This document shows, piece by piece, positions 7,437-13,773 of a stretch of 18,445 bases of DNA. Origin of the DNA: JBFIHF01 sp964411125 (lineage in GTDB: Bacteria; Myxococcota_A; Bradymonadia; Bradymonadales; Bradymonadaceae); contig CAYPJU010000103.1 of NCBI GenBank assembly GCA_964411125.1, positions 1 through 18,445 on the forward strand. Direction: 5' to 3'. The notes under the pieces were generated by a model that had not been told where the DNA came from, did no database searches, and worked only from the letters and a program-made list of their open reading frames with translations. Position 1 is the stretch's first letter. Every line of letters starts with the position of its first letter. The translations under genes were made by a program, and so were the position numbers.

Positions 7437-8120
7437 CCGTTGGTCCTCGCGAGGAAAGGGCTTTTCCCCCGTCAGCATGTGAAGCGCTACCATTCCGAGG
7501 CTGCACACGTCGGACCAGGGCCCGAACCCCGCGCCCCGCAACTGCTCGGGCGCCATGTAGCGCACCGTCCCGACCGTGGTTCCTTCCGCCGTCAACGCCG
7601 TGCCCGGCCGTCCGTCGCCCGTCTCGAGCAGCGCGACCAGCCCGAAGTCGATGAGTTTCGCGCACCACGGGTCGCCCCCGTACTCGTACACGAGAATGTT
7701 GTCTGGTTTCACGTCGCGGGGAACGATCCCCCGAGCGTGCGCTTCACGAAGCGAGCTCGCGACCTGCTCGATCACTCGCACGACCACCTCCGGTTCGAAC
7801 CCGCGCCCCGCGGTCAGTCGATCCCCAAGCGGCAGGCCGTCCACCAGCTCCGTGACCACGTAGAGCTCACCCGCCGCTGTGGCGCCGAAGTCGAAGAGTC
7901 GAAGCGTGTGAGGATCCACCAGGCTCCCCAGAACCTTCGCCTCCCGTTCGAACCGGCGCAGCGCGACGGCCGCATCACGGCCTGCGTCGGCGCGGATCGT
8001 CTTGATCGCGACGCGTCGGTGCGTCAGAACGTCCGTCGCCCGGAACACCACACCGTAACCCCCCTCCCCGAGCGAGGTGTCCAGGCGGTAGCGCTCCGAG
8101 ATGATGTCGCCGATTTCCAT
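7437..8120 (-). CDS. N-terminal fragment of receptor kinase A (Ser/Thr kinase domain)
   Basis: The first 228 residues are the kinase domain of a bacterial Ser/Thr kinase, open into the assembly gap. Visible motifs are the Gly-rich loop G-E-G-G-Y-G-V-V (18 to 25), the ATP lysine Lys40 (V-A-I-K), D-F-G at 158 to 160, and M-A-P-E-Q near 189 to 193. The catalytic loop reads I-V-P-R-D-V-K-P-D-N: His of the HRD triplet is Pro134 (codon CCC) while Asp136, Lys138 and Asn141 remain. Residue numbering matches the neighbouring kinase without any indel over at least 160 residues, so the two are recent-looking tandem paralogues. The ATG at 8120 is 57 bases after the paralogue's stop, consistent with one transcript. 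The missing middle should hold the kinase C-lobe, membrane helix and start of the ectodomain. Confidence 0.88.
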
Positions 8121-8128
8121 GGGTAAGT

Positions 8129-8146
8129 GTCTGTTTTTACACAGAC
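8129..8146. promoter_or_regulatory. Short inverted repeat between the two kinase genes
   Basis: GTCTGT (8129..8134) and ACAGAC (8141..8146) form a perfect 6-bp dyad with an AT-rich 6-base centre, located 8 bases before the start of kinase A on the minus strand. It is the most AT-rich patch of the 57-bp intergenic gap. It could be an operator or a small RNA hairpin controlling the second gene; no T-tract follows on the minus strand. The evidence is the symmetry alone. Confidence 0.3.
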
Positions 8147-8177
8147 TACAGTGACACCCGCGCCTGCGCTACGTCAG

Positions 8178-10241
8178 CTACGGGGCCCCGGACCTCGGCC
8201 CCGCGTCGTCGAGACCATTCAGCACGAAGAACTTCTCGACGACCTCGATCGTCGGGAACTGCGTCGTGCTCTCCGAGCATCCGCCGACCCCGGCGAGCTT
8301 CGCGGCGAGATTGGTCCCGCGAAGCTCGGCGTCCGGCCAACCGAAGCCCCCGGATACACGGCAGCTCACGAGCGGCGAATCGCGGCACCGCCACATCGTG
8401 CACGATCCGTATTCGTTCTCCACATAGGGGCCCTTCTGGTCCGAGCAGATCAGCTCCCCTCGCCAGAACGACTCCTTGTCGTCGAGCGAAATCGAGCTTG
8501 CGCCGCCGCAGTTCCGACCGCCGTTGACGGGAGCGTACGGGTCCCTGTCCCCCGACAAGATCAAGAGGGGGGTCTCGCGAACAGTGTCACACATCGTCAG
8601 CGGCTGTTCGCCCCGATGCGAAATGGACGCGACCGCGGCCAGGTCCAGCACGCACATCAGATTCTCGGCGATCCGCCCCGATTGGCCCGTCCCGATCGCG
8701 AAGATACGGGTCGGGTCGATGCAGTAGTCGCGGCTCATCTCTTCCACCACTCCAACGATGTTGCGCAGATCGACCGGGTAGACGTGCGGCAGGCCGTCGA
8801 ACTTCGGCATTGCGAAGACCACCCCGTACTTCTTCATCCAGGCGTGGGCAGCCGATCGCTGCACCGCCGACTTCGGCGAGCGGTACTGGTCGGGGATCAT
8901 GATCACCAGCGGATGCGCCACCTCCTTCTCGTAATCGTCCGGGATGTAGGTGCTCCAACTGAACGTGCGCCCCTCGAACAACGTCGAGTTCTTCCGCAGC
9001 CCTCGCGCGTTCTTCTTCACCGCGACACCGCAGCCCTCCGAGCGCCTCGAGACGATCGCGGAGCCCGCGTCCGGTCCGCTGTCCGACCCCATGTCCGCCG
9101 GGGAGGACTCGCTGACGCCGAGGTCGGCGACCGCCACCGCCGCTTCCGTGGTAAGGACTTCGGGTTCTTCGTCGCGCTCGGGGACGTCGGGTTCGACCCG
9201 CTCGGAAGCGGCCTGCCGGACCTCGTCGGGCGGGGGAGGGGGCACGTCGCCCGGGCTCGCGAGGAGCGCGATCCCCGCGATGATCCCGCCGAGCGCGGCG
9301 ACCCCCGCCACCAGCGAGAACCAGCGCATCGCCGCGCTGTTCTCCGTCGCTGGCGCCAGGGGCATCGCTCCGGTCGTTGGAGCCGGCGGATACGCCTGCG
9401 TCCGAGCGTCGAGGGCATCGATCGCCTGCTGTGCGCTCCCCAGCCGGGTCGGCACCTCCGGGTCGATCATCGCCTCGACGACGCTTCGGACGAGCGGGCT
9501 GACCCGAAGGTCGGCCGGCAGACGTAGCCGCGTCGTGAGCACCTCCGTCGCCACCTGCGCATGGTTCGTACTCGCGAACGCCGGACGCCCCACCAGCATC
9601 TCCCACGCGACGACCCCCAGGCTGTAGAGGTCGCTCCAGGGGCCGACCGGCTCCCCACACACTTGCTCGGGCGCCATGTAGCGGACGGTGCCGACCGCGG
9701 TCCCGAACTGCGTGAGCTGCGTCCCCGCCGGCCGCTCTTCCGTCTCCATGATCGCGGCGATCCCGAAATCGATCAGCTTCACGCGGTACGGATCGTCCGC
9801 GTACGGATAGACCAGGACGTTCGCCGGCTTCACGTCGCGATGCACGATCCCGTGCGAGTGCGCCTCGCGCAGCGCCATGCACGTCTGCAGCACGACATGC
9901 ACGACGAGCCCTTCCGGCATCGGCCCCATCTCGTACATCACCTCGTTCAGCGGTCGACCCGCGACGAATTCGGAGACGAGGAAGATGTCCCCCTCGACCG
10001 TCTCCCCGAAGTCGAAGAGCCGCAGCGTGTGCGGGTCGTGCAGCGAGCCCAACACCTTCGCCTCCCGCTCGAACCGCCTCAGGGTCGTCTTGTGGTCTCG
10101 CCCGGCCTCCGCAAGGATCACCTTGATCGCGACCGCGCGCTCGGTCTGAAGCTCGGTCGCTCGGAAGACCCGCGCGTACCCCCCCGCCCCGAGAACGGAG
10201 TCGATGCGGTAACGCCCGTGGATGATGTCGCCTGGCTTCAT
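8178..10241 (-). CDS. Receptor Ser/Thr kinase B with esterase-like ectodomain
   Basis: This intact 687-aa protein has three parts. Residues 1 to 280 are a Hanks-type kinase: Gly-rich loop G-A-G-G-Y-A-R-V (18 to 25), Lys40, H134-R135-D136-V-K-P-A-N141, D-F-G 158 to 160, A-P-E 190 to 192. One membrane helix lies at about 307 to 329, followed by a Pro/Glu/Asp-rich stalk to about 400. Residues 404 to 687 resemble PHB-depolymerase/feruloyl-esterase-like hydrolases (D-P-T-R-I-F ... C530; S-G-D-R-D-P 563 to 568; paired Cys). The nucleophile motif G-L-S-x-G-G aligns without gaps to G-T-G-Q-S-G (516 to 521), putting Gly518 at the Ser position. The G-x-G-H-x-W-P motif reads G-G-F-G-W-P (631 to 636) with no His. 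So the kinase looks active and the ectodomain looks like a dead enzyme used as a sensor (inference). I chose the ATG at 10241 over a TTG 12 codons upstream because it matches the paralogue's start. Confidence 0.92.
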   Translation of the reverse strand: MKPGDIIHGRYRIDSVLGAGGYARVFRATELQTERAVAIKVILAEAGRDHKTTLRRFEREAKVLGSLHDPHTLRLFDFGETVEGDIFLVSEFVAGRPLNEVMYEMGPMPEGLVVHVVLQTCMALREAHSHGIVHRDVKPANVLVYPYADDPYRVKLIDFGIAAIMETEERPAGTQLTQFGTAVGTVRYMAPEQVCGEPVGPWSDLYSLGVVAWEMLVGRPAFASTNHAQVATEVLTTRLRLPADLRVSPLVRSVVEAMIDPEVPTRLGSAQQAIDALDARTQAYPPAPTTGAMPLAPATENSAAMRWFSLVAGVAALGGIIAGIALLASPGDVPPPPPDEVRQAASERVEPDVPERDEEPEVLTTEAAVAVADLGVSESSPADMGSDSGPDAGSAIVSRRSEGCGVAVKKNARGLRKNSTLFEGRTFSWSTYIPDDYEKEVAHPLVIMIPDQYRSPKSAVQRSAAHAWMKKYGVVFAMPKFDGLPHVYPVDLRNIVGVVEEMSRDYCIDPTRIFAIGTGQSGRIAENLMCVLDLAAVASISHRGEQPLTMCDTVRETPLLILSGDRDPYAPVNGGRNCGGASSISLDDKESFWRGELICSDQKGPYVENEYGSCTMWRCRDSPLVSCRVSGGFGWPDAELRGTNLAAKLAGVGGCSESTTQFPTIEVVEKFFVLNGLDDAGPRSGAP

Positions 10242-10338
10242 CGAGGTCGAAAGTCGAGGGTGGCTCTCACCATACAACGGTTCGTTCGTCTCGACGACGG
10301 TCCGCGCCTCACGCAGGACACCGCGCGGTGGTTTGCGG

Positions 10339-10367
10339 TTGGTCGCAGCCGGGACGGTCGCTATGCT
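10339..10367 (+). promoter_or_regulatory. Weak candidate promoter giving a leaderless or near-leaderless mRNA
   Basis: TTGGTC (10339..10344) and TATGCT (10362..10367) are separated by 17 bases. The -35 match is poor and the -10 matches 4 of 6. The ATG at 10376 begins 9 bases after the -10 hexamer, so the transcript would start at or next to the start codon. No Shine-Dalgarno precedes that ATG, which fits leaderless translation. Confidence 0.3.
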
Positions 10368-10375
10368 CGCACACC

Positions 10376-10945
10376 ATGAGCTCCAAGTTGAAAGGTCGGC
10401 TGAAGCGTCTTCACGGATCCCGCGTCCGTGCGACGAACGGCGAGGGTCCGGCGGGCGTCTATGAAGCCGACGACGACATCGAGGAGGAGGTCGAGTCCGC
10501 GCCCGTCCGGGCAGCCTCCGCAGCGATCCCCGCAGCCGCGCCCCCCGTGGAAGAGACGGCCGTCACCGAACAACTGCGCCGTCACCGCGAGCTCTCCGGG
10601 AAGTCGTCGAAACGAAAGAAGTCGCGCCCCCAGGCTGCGAGCCAGCGATGGGAGCCGTCCCGGAGCCCGGCCACCTCGGCACCGTCTCCTCCTGCGGCGG
10701 CGAACGCCGCCGGCGACGCCTGCCCGGGGATCGGCGAGCGCCTCGGGGTGCTACGGGTCCAGGCCAAGGCGCTGATCGCGGCCAACCTCACCGAATCTGC
10801 GCTCCCCCTGCTGCACGAGATGGCGTCCATCTCCCCCACTAATCCCTTTCCTCTCGCGGAGCTGGCCCGATATTACCGCGCGACCGGGCGGCACGAGCTC
10901 GCCGAACTCTACCAGGCGAGGCTCGACGCCACGGCACCGTATTGA
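10376..10945 (+). CDS. Hypothetical protein with C-terminal TPR-like helices
   Basis: I do not recognise a family for this 189-aa protein. The N-terminus is strongly basic (K-L-K-G-R-L-K-R-L). A long Ala/Pro/Ser/Glu-rich, probably disordered region follows (about 25 to 130) with a basic patch K-S-S-K-R-K-K-S-R. The last ~55 residues form two amphipathic helix pairs (A-K-A-L-I-A-A-N-L-T-E-S-A-L-P-L-L and F-P-L-A-E-L-A-R-Y-Y-R-A-T-G-R-H-E-L-A), whose spacing resembles one or two TPR repeats. There is no signal peptide or membrane segment. Codon use fits the neighbours. It precedes the rhodanese gene by 23 bases on the same strand. The start at 10376 is favoured because upstream in-frame sequence is intergenic in character. 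Confidence 0.7.
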   Translation: MSSKLKGRLKRLHGSRVRATNGEGPAGVYEADDDIEEEVESAPVRAASAAIPAAAPPVEETAVTEQLRRHRELSGKSSKRKKSRPQAASQRWEPSRSPATSAPSPPAAANAAGDACPGIGERLGVLRVQAKALIAANLTESALPLLHEMASISPTNPFPLAELARYYRATGRHELAELYQARLDATAPY

Positions 10946-10968
10946 TCCCGACAGCGAGGAACCTCACG

Positions 10969-11280
10969 ATGAAGCAGATGAAATTCGCCGACTTTCTGGC
11001 GCACTACGACGAAGACTGGCGACTCATCGACGTCCGCGAGAAAGACGAGTGGGACGCCGCGCGCGTGAAGTTCGCCGAACACTTCCCCCTGTCGCGGATC
11101 CGTCACGGTTATCTCCCCGACGAAGACGACCGCAAGGTCGCCATTATCTGCGCTGCGGGCGGCCGCAGCGCGTTGGCGGGGCAGTTGTTCGAACAGAACG
11201 GGTGGGGGGAGACGGTCAACATCTCCGACGGGACGAACGGCGCGATCGCGACACAGCCCGACCAGATCGAGCGCGGCTGA
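10969..11280 (+). CDS. Single-domain rhodanese-like sulfurtransferase
   Basis: This 103-aa cytoplasmic rhodanese domain would carry sulfane sulfur on a cysteine persulfide. Visible family features are the L-I-D-V-R-E-x-x-E-W-D motif (19 to 29), the P-L-S-R-I segment (40 to 44), and the active-site loop C-A-A-G-G-R-S with Cys61, the canonical C-x-x-G-x-R-S form. Its length is normal for stand-alone rhodaneses. The ATG at 10969 is preceded by a good GCGAGGA ribosome binding site 8 bases upstream; an in-frame TTG at 10942 overlapping the upstream gene is less likely. It probably forms an operon with the TPR-like gene. Partner and sulfur acceptor are unknown. Confidence 0.9.
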   Translation: MKQMKFADFLAHYDEDWRLIDVREKDEWDAARVKFAEHFPLSRIRHGYLPDEDDRKVAIICAAGGRSALAGQLFEQNGWGETVNISDGTNGAIATQPDQIERG

Positions 11281-11295
11281 GCCCGGTCCGCTCAG
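11277..11295. terminator. Candidate bidirectional hairpin between the rhodanese gene and clpX
   Basis: CTGAGC (11277..11282) and GCTCAG (11290..11295) form a perfect 6-bp stem with a 7-base loop in the 11-bp convergent gap. The stem contains both stop codons. There is no long T-tract, only a T-rich CTTCTTCTC on the plus side, so termination is plausible but not assured. Confidence 0.35.
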
Positions 11296-12557
11296 GCTGA
11301 CTTCTTCTCGAACACCAGCATCGGCTTCTCACCGTTGACGACCACGTCCTCGGTGATGACGCACTCCCGTACGTTGTCGAGTGACGGGATCTCGTACATG
11401 ATCTCGAGCATGATCTCCTCGAGGATCGCGCGCAGACCTCGCGCCCCAGTCTTCCGCTCGATCGCCTTGCGGACGATGGCGACCATCGCCTCCTCGTGGA
11501 ACCGAAGCTTCACCCCCTCGAGTTCGAACAGGCGTTGGTACTGCTTGATGAGGCTGTTCTTCGGCTTCCAGAGGATCTCGACCAGCATCTCCTCGTCCAG
11601 CTCGTCGAACGTCACCATCACCGGGAAACGACCGACGAACTCCGGGATCAGCCCGAACTTCGTGAGATCCTGAGGTCGAGCGTGCTTCAAAATCGCGTTG
11701 CTCGTGTCCGCCTTCTGCGACACGTCCGCGCCGAAGCCCATCCGGCTCTCCCCGATGCGCCGTCCGACGATGTCCGTCAGCCCTTCGAACGACCCGCAGC
11801 AGATGAAGAGGATGTTCGTCGTGTCGACCTGGATGAATTCCTGCTGCGGACGATTCCGCGAGCCCTCCGGCGTGATCATCACCTTGCTCGACTCGACCAT
11901 CTTCAAGAGCGCCTGCTGAACGCCTTCGCCCCCGACGTCACGCGTCGACGAGGCGCTGTCTCCCTTGCGGCCGAGCTTGTCGATCTCGTCGACACAGACG
12001 ATGCCGCGGCTCGCCCGCTCGACGTCTCGGTCGGCCGCCAGCCACAGGTTCTTGATGACGTTCTCCACGTCTTCGCCGACGTAGCCCGCTTCGGTCAGCG
12101 AGGTCGCGTCCGCGATCGTGAACGGCACGTCGAGCTTGCGGGCCAGCGTTTGCGCCATCAGCGTCTTGCCGCTTCCGGTCGGCCCGATGAGCAGGATGTT
12201 GCCCTTCGTCAGCTCGACGTCGGCATCTTCGAAGTCCTCGTCGTCTTCGCGCTCGATCTCGTCTGCTTTGATCCGCTTGTAGTGGTTGTAGACCGCGACC
12301 GACAGCGTCCGCTTCGCTCGCTCCTGCCCAATGATGTGCTCGTCGAGGAACGCCTTGATCACCTTCGGCTGCATCTCCTCGAGGCCCTTCTGCTGATCGG
12401 GCTCGCGCTGACGGTCCTCTTCGATGATCTCGCGGCACAGCGACACGCACTCGTCGCAAATGTGGACCTTCGGGCCCGCGATGAGCTTGCGCACGTCCCG
12501 CGCCTCTTTCCCACAGAAGGAGCAACGAACTTTGCTGCCGGGTTCCATCGTCTTCAT
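11292..12557 (-). CDS. clpX: ATP-dependent Clp protease ATP-binding subunit ClpX
   Basis: ClpX is the AAA+ unfoldase that feeds substrates to ClpP. This 421-aa copy is complete. It has an N-terminal zinc-binding domain with C12, C15, C34 and C37, then I-I-G-Q-E (75 to 79). Walker A is G-P-T-G-S-G-K-T (125 to 132, Lys131), the substrate-gripping pore loop is G-Y-V-G (158 to 161), and Walker B is I-V-C-V-D-E-I-D (186 to 193). A second pore loop reads R-D-V-G-G-E-G-V-Q-Q-A-L-L. The ClpP-docking tripeptide is M273-G-F rather than I-G-F. The C-terminal sensor-2 region has T-G-A-R-G-L-R. I chose the ATG at 12557 because GGAG lies 6 bases upstream; a Met at codon 4 is the alternative. clpP is not in the window. 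Confidence 0.97.
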   Translation of the reverse strand: MKTMEPGSKVRCSFCGKEARDVRKLIAGPKVHICDECVSLCREIIEEDRQREPDQQKGLEEMQPKVIKAFLDEHIIGQERAKRTLSVAVYNHYKRIKADEIEREDDEDFEDADVELTKGNILLIGPTGSGKTLMAQTLARKLDVPFTIADATSLTEAGYVGEDVENVIKNLWLAADRDVERASRGIVCVDEIDKLGRKGDSASSTRDVGGEGVQQALLKMVESSKVMITPEGSRNRPQQEFIQVDTTNILFICCGSFEGLTDIVGRRIGESRMGFGADVSQKADTSNAILKHARPQDLTKFGLIPEFVGRFPVMVTFDELDEEMLVEILWKPKNSLIKQYQRLFELEGVKLRFHEEAMVAIVRKAIERKTGARGLRAILEEIMLEIMYEIPSLDNVRECVITEDVVVNGEKPMLVFEKKSA

Positions 12558-12609
12558 TCCGCTCTCCGGGCGGGGTCTGTTCGGTCGAACGGCGTCGCCG
12601 CTCTCTTAC

Positions 12610-12637
12610 AACCTAATTCGTCGCGAGTTTACTTCAA
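12610..12637 (-). promoter_or_regulatory. Candidate promoter for clpX
   Basis: The 153-bp gap before clpX contains an AT-rich patch. On the minus strand TTGAAG (12637..12632) and TAGGTT (12615..12610) are separated by 16 bases. The -35 matches 4 of 6 and the -10 is weak. The overlapping CTTGAA resembles a heat-shock sigma-32 -35 box, but no CCCCAT-type -10 was found, so heat-shock control is not supported. Confidence 0.3.
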
Positions 12638-12710
12638 GCCTCGCGTATCGCCGCATTATTCACGACGTACCGCCAGCGACGCAAAAGCACTCGAGGCCGC
12701 GCTCGACGCC

Positions 12711-13355
12711 TCATTCGACGTCCAGAAACTTGTGCAACTGAAGCCCCAGCCGCACCGCGAGCTTGTCCTCGAGGATCCAACCCGACAGCTCGTGCGCGTC
12801 CATCACGCCGTGGACCGGCGAGAAGATGACGTTACACCGCCGAAAGAGAGCAAATTCCTCGCATTTGGCCCGCGACCACTCGTAGTCCGTCCGATCCGCG
12901 ATGACGAACTTCACCTCGTCGGTCGCTTTGAGCGCTTCCACGTTGGCGTAGCGGTTCTTCGCCTCTTCGCCCGAACCGGGCGCCTTGAGGTCCATCACCA
13001 CCGTGACGCGATCGTCGATCGGCGCGATGTCGAGCGACCCCGAGGTCTCGATGAGAACCTCGAAGCCCTCGTCGCAGAGCCGCGACATCAGCGCGTGAAC
13101 TGGAGGCTGCAGCAGCGGCTCGCCACCCGTGATCTCCACCAGCCCGCACCCGTACGACCGCACCTCCTCGACGATGTCGTCGAGGCTGCGCTTCTCCCCG
13201 CCCGTGAACGAGTAGGTCGTGTCGCACCAGGTGCAACGGAGGTTGCACCTGGCGAGACGGACGAACACGCAGGGCCTCCCGGCGTGAGAGGATTCGCCCT
13301 GAATGCTGTAAAAAATTTCGGTGAGCCGAAGCTGGTCCGCTTCTGTGCTCTCCAT
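12711..13355 (-). CDS. queE: 7-carboxy-7-deazaguanine synthase QueE (radical SAM)
   Basis: QueE converts 6-carboxytetrahydropterin to 7-carboxy-7-deazaguanine on the path to queuosine and other 7-deazapurines. This 214-aa protein starts with L-T-E-I-F-Y-S-I-Q-G-E-S (11 to 22), the family's N-terminal motif. It has the radical-SAM cluster motif C-N-L-R-C-T-W-C-D (Cys37, Cys41, Cys44), then I-T-G-G-E-P-L-L-Q, the SAM-binding G-G-E-P motif. Further on are I-E-T-S-G-S, M-D-L-K-A-P-G-S-G-E and a C-terminal L-Q-L-H-K-F segment, all typical of QueE. It lies 9 bases after the IHF/HU gene on the same strand, so it is probably cotranscribed with it. No queC, queD or queF is in the window. Its own ribosome binding site is poor. 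Confidence 0.95.
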   Translation of the reverse strand: MESTEADQLRLTEIFYSIQGESSHAGRPCVFVRLARCNLRCTWCDTTYSFTGGEKRSLDDIVEEVRSYGCGLVEITGGEPLLQPPVHALMSRLCDEGFEVLIETSGSLDIAPIDDRVTVVMDLKAPGSGEEAKNRYANVEALKATDEVKFVIADRTDYEWSRAKCEEFALFRRCNVIFSPVHGVMDAHELSGWILEDKLAVRLGLQLHKFLDVE

Positions 13356-13364
13356 AAGGGCTCG

Positions 13365-13640
13365 TCAGGCGTCGACGCGTTCCCGAAGCTCTTTTCCGGC
13401 CTTGAAGCGGACAGACCGCTTTTCGCCGACGTTCACCGTCGCACCGGTTCGGGGATTGCGTCCTTTCTTTGCTTTGTACTCGCGGATCGTGAAGCTTCCG
13501 AATCCGCGGACTTCGATGCGCTCGTCTTCGTGCAGCGCGTCCTTCATGGCGTCGAACACGGCGTTCACGACGTCTTCCGCACGCTTACGGGGGACGTCGA
13601 CACGGTTGGCGACGGTTTCGATGAGTTCCGACTTCGTCAT
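13365..13640 (-). CDS. IHF/HU-family DNA-bending protein
   Basis: This 91-aa protein starts M-T-K-S-E-L-I-E, has R-I-E-V-R-G-F-G-S-F in the middle and G-R-N-P-R-T-G at the tip of the DNA-intercalating beta arm, with Pro in the usual place. It ends F-K-A-G-K-E-L-R-E-R. The opening and the R-I-E-[VI]-R-G-F-G-S-F core resemble the IHF beta subunit more than HU, but no alpha partner is nearby, so homodimer versus heterodimer is open. A GGAGAG ribosome binding site sits 7 bases before the ATG at 13640. A longer in-frame start upstream would translate the palindromic leader and is rejected. A good promoter and two hairpins lie upstream. It is followed by queE. Confidence 0.95.
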   Translation of the reverse strand: MTKSELIETVANRVDVPRKRAEDVVNAVFDAMKDALHEDERIEVRGFGSFTIREYKAKKGRNPRTGATVNVGEKRSVRFKAGKELRERVDA

Positions 13641-13664
13641 TTCTGACTCTCCATCTCGAATGTA

Positions 13665-13680
13665 GGCCCTTCGAAGGGCC
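13665..13680. promoter_or_regulatory. 16-bp perfect palindrome in the ihf/hu leader
   Basis: GGCCCTTCGAAGGGCC is a perfect 16-bp palindrome, 25 bases before the ATG of the IHF/HU gene. It lies downstream of the candidate promoter, so it is in the transcribed leader. It could be a repressor or autoregulatory DNA site or fold as RNA. No known regulator motif was recognised. Confidence 0.5.
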
Positions 13681-13685
13681 GTTGC

Positions 13686-13709
13686 CCCGTCCCCTACGCG
13701 GGGGTCGGG
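13686..13709 (-). promoter_or_regulatory. Strong GC hairpin next to the ihf/hu transcription start
   Basis: On the minus strand CCCGACCCC and GGGGACGGG form a 9-bp stem with a single A-A mismatch and a 6-base loop. It directly follows the candidate -10, so part of it would be at the extreme 5' end of the mRNA. It could alternatively be the 3' terminator of the upstream FHA gene, but no T-tract follows. Confidence 0.4.
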
Positions 13710-13737
13710 ATTGTGCATTGGTTGGTTGGAGTGTCAA
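13710..13737 (-). promoter_or_regulatory. Sigma-70-like promoter of the ihf/hu-queE unit
   Basis: On the minus strand a perfect TTGACA (13737..13732) is followed after 16 bases by CACAAT (13715..13710), a 4 of 6 match. This is the best promoter-like pair noted in the window. It gives a leader of about 60 bases before the ATG at 13640. Confidence 0.6.
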
Positions 13738-13773
13738 CCCGAAAGGCTGGCTCCGGCCATCAAACGGACGACG

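Noticed and set aside
8669..8694. Active serine-hydrolase nucleophile at Ser521 of kinase B
   Set aside because: G-Q-S-G-R superficially resembles G-x-S-x-G, but the gap-free alignment to D-P-x-R-V-Y-V-T-G-L-S-x-G-G puts Gly518 in the Ser position and the last Gly of the pentapeptide is Arg.
12616..12638. Heat-shock (sigma-32) promoter before clpX
   Set aside because: CTTGAA matches the -35 box, but no CCCCAT-like -10 is at the right distance.
11496..13646. 716-codon plus-strand open frame
   Set aside because: It runs antisense across clpX, queE and the IHF/HU gene, all of which are clearly identified on the minus strand.
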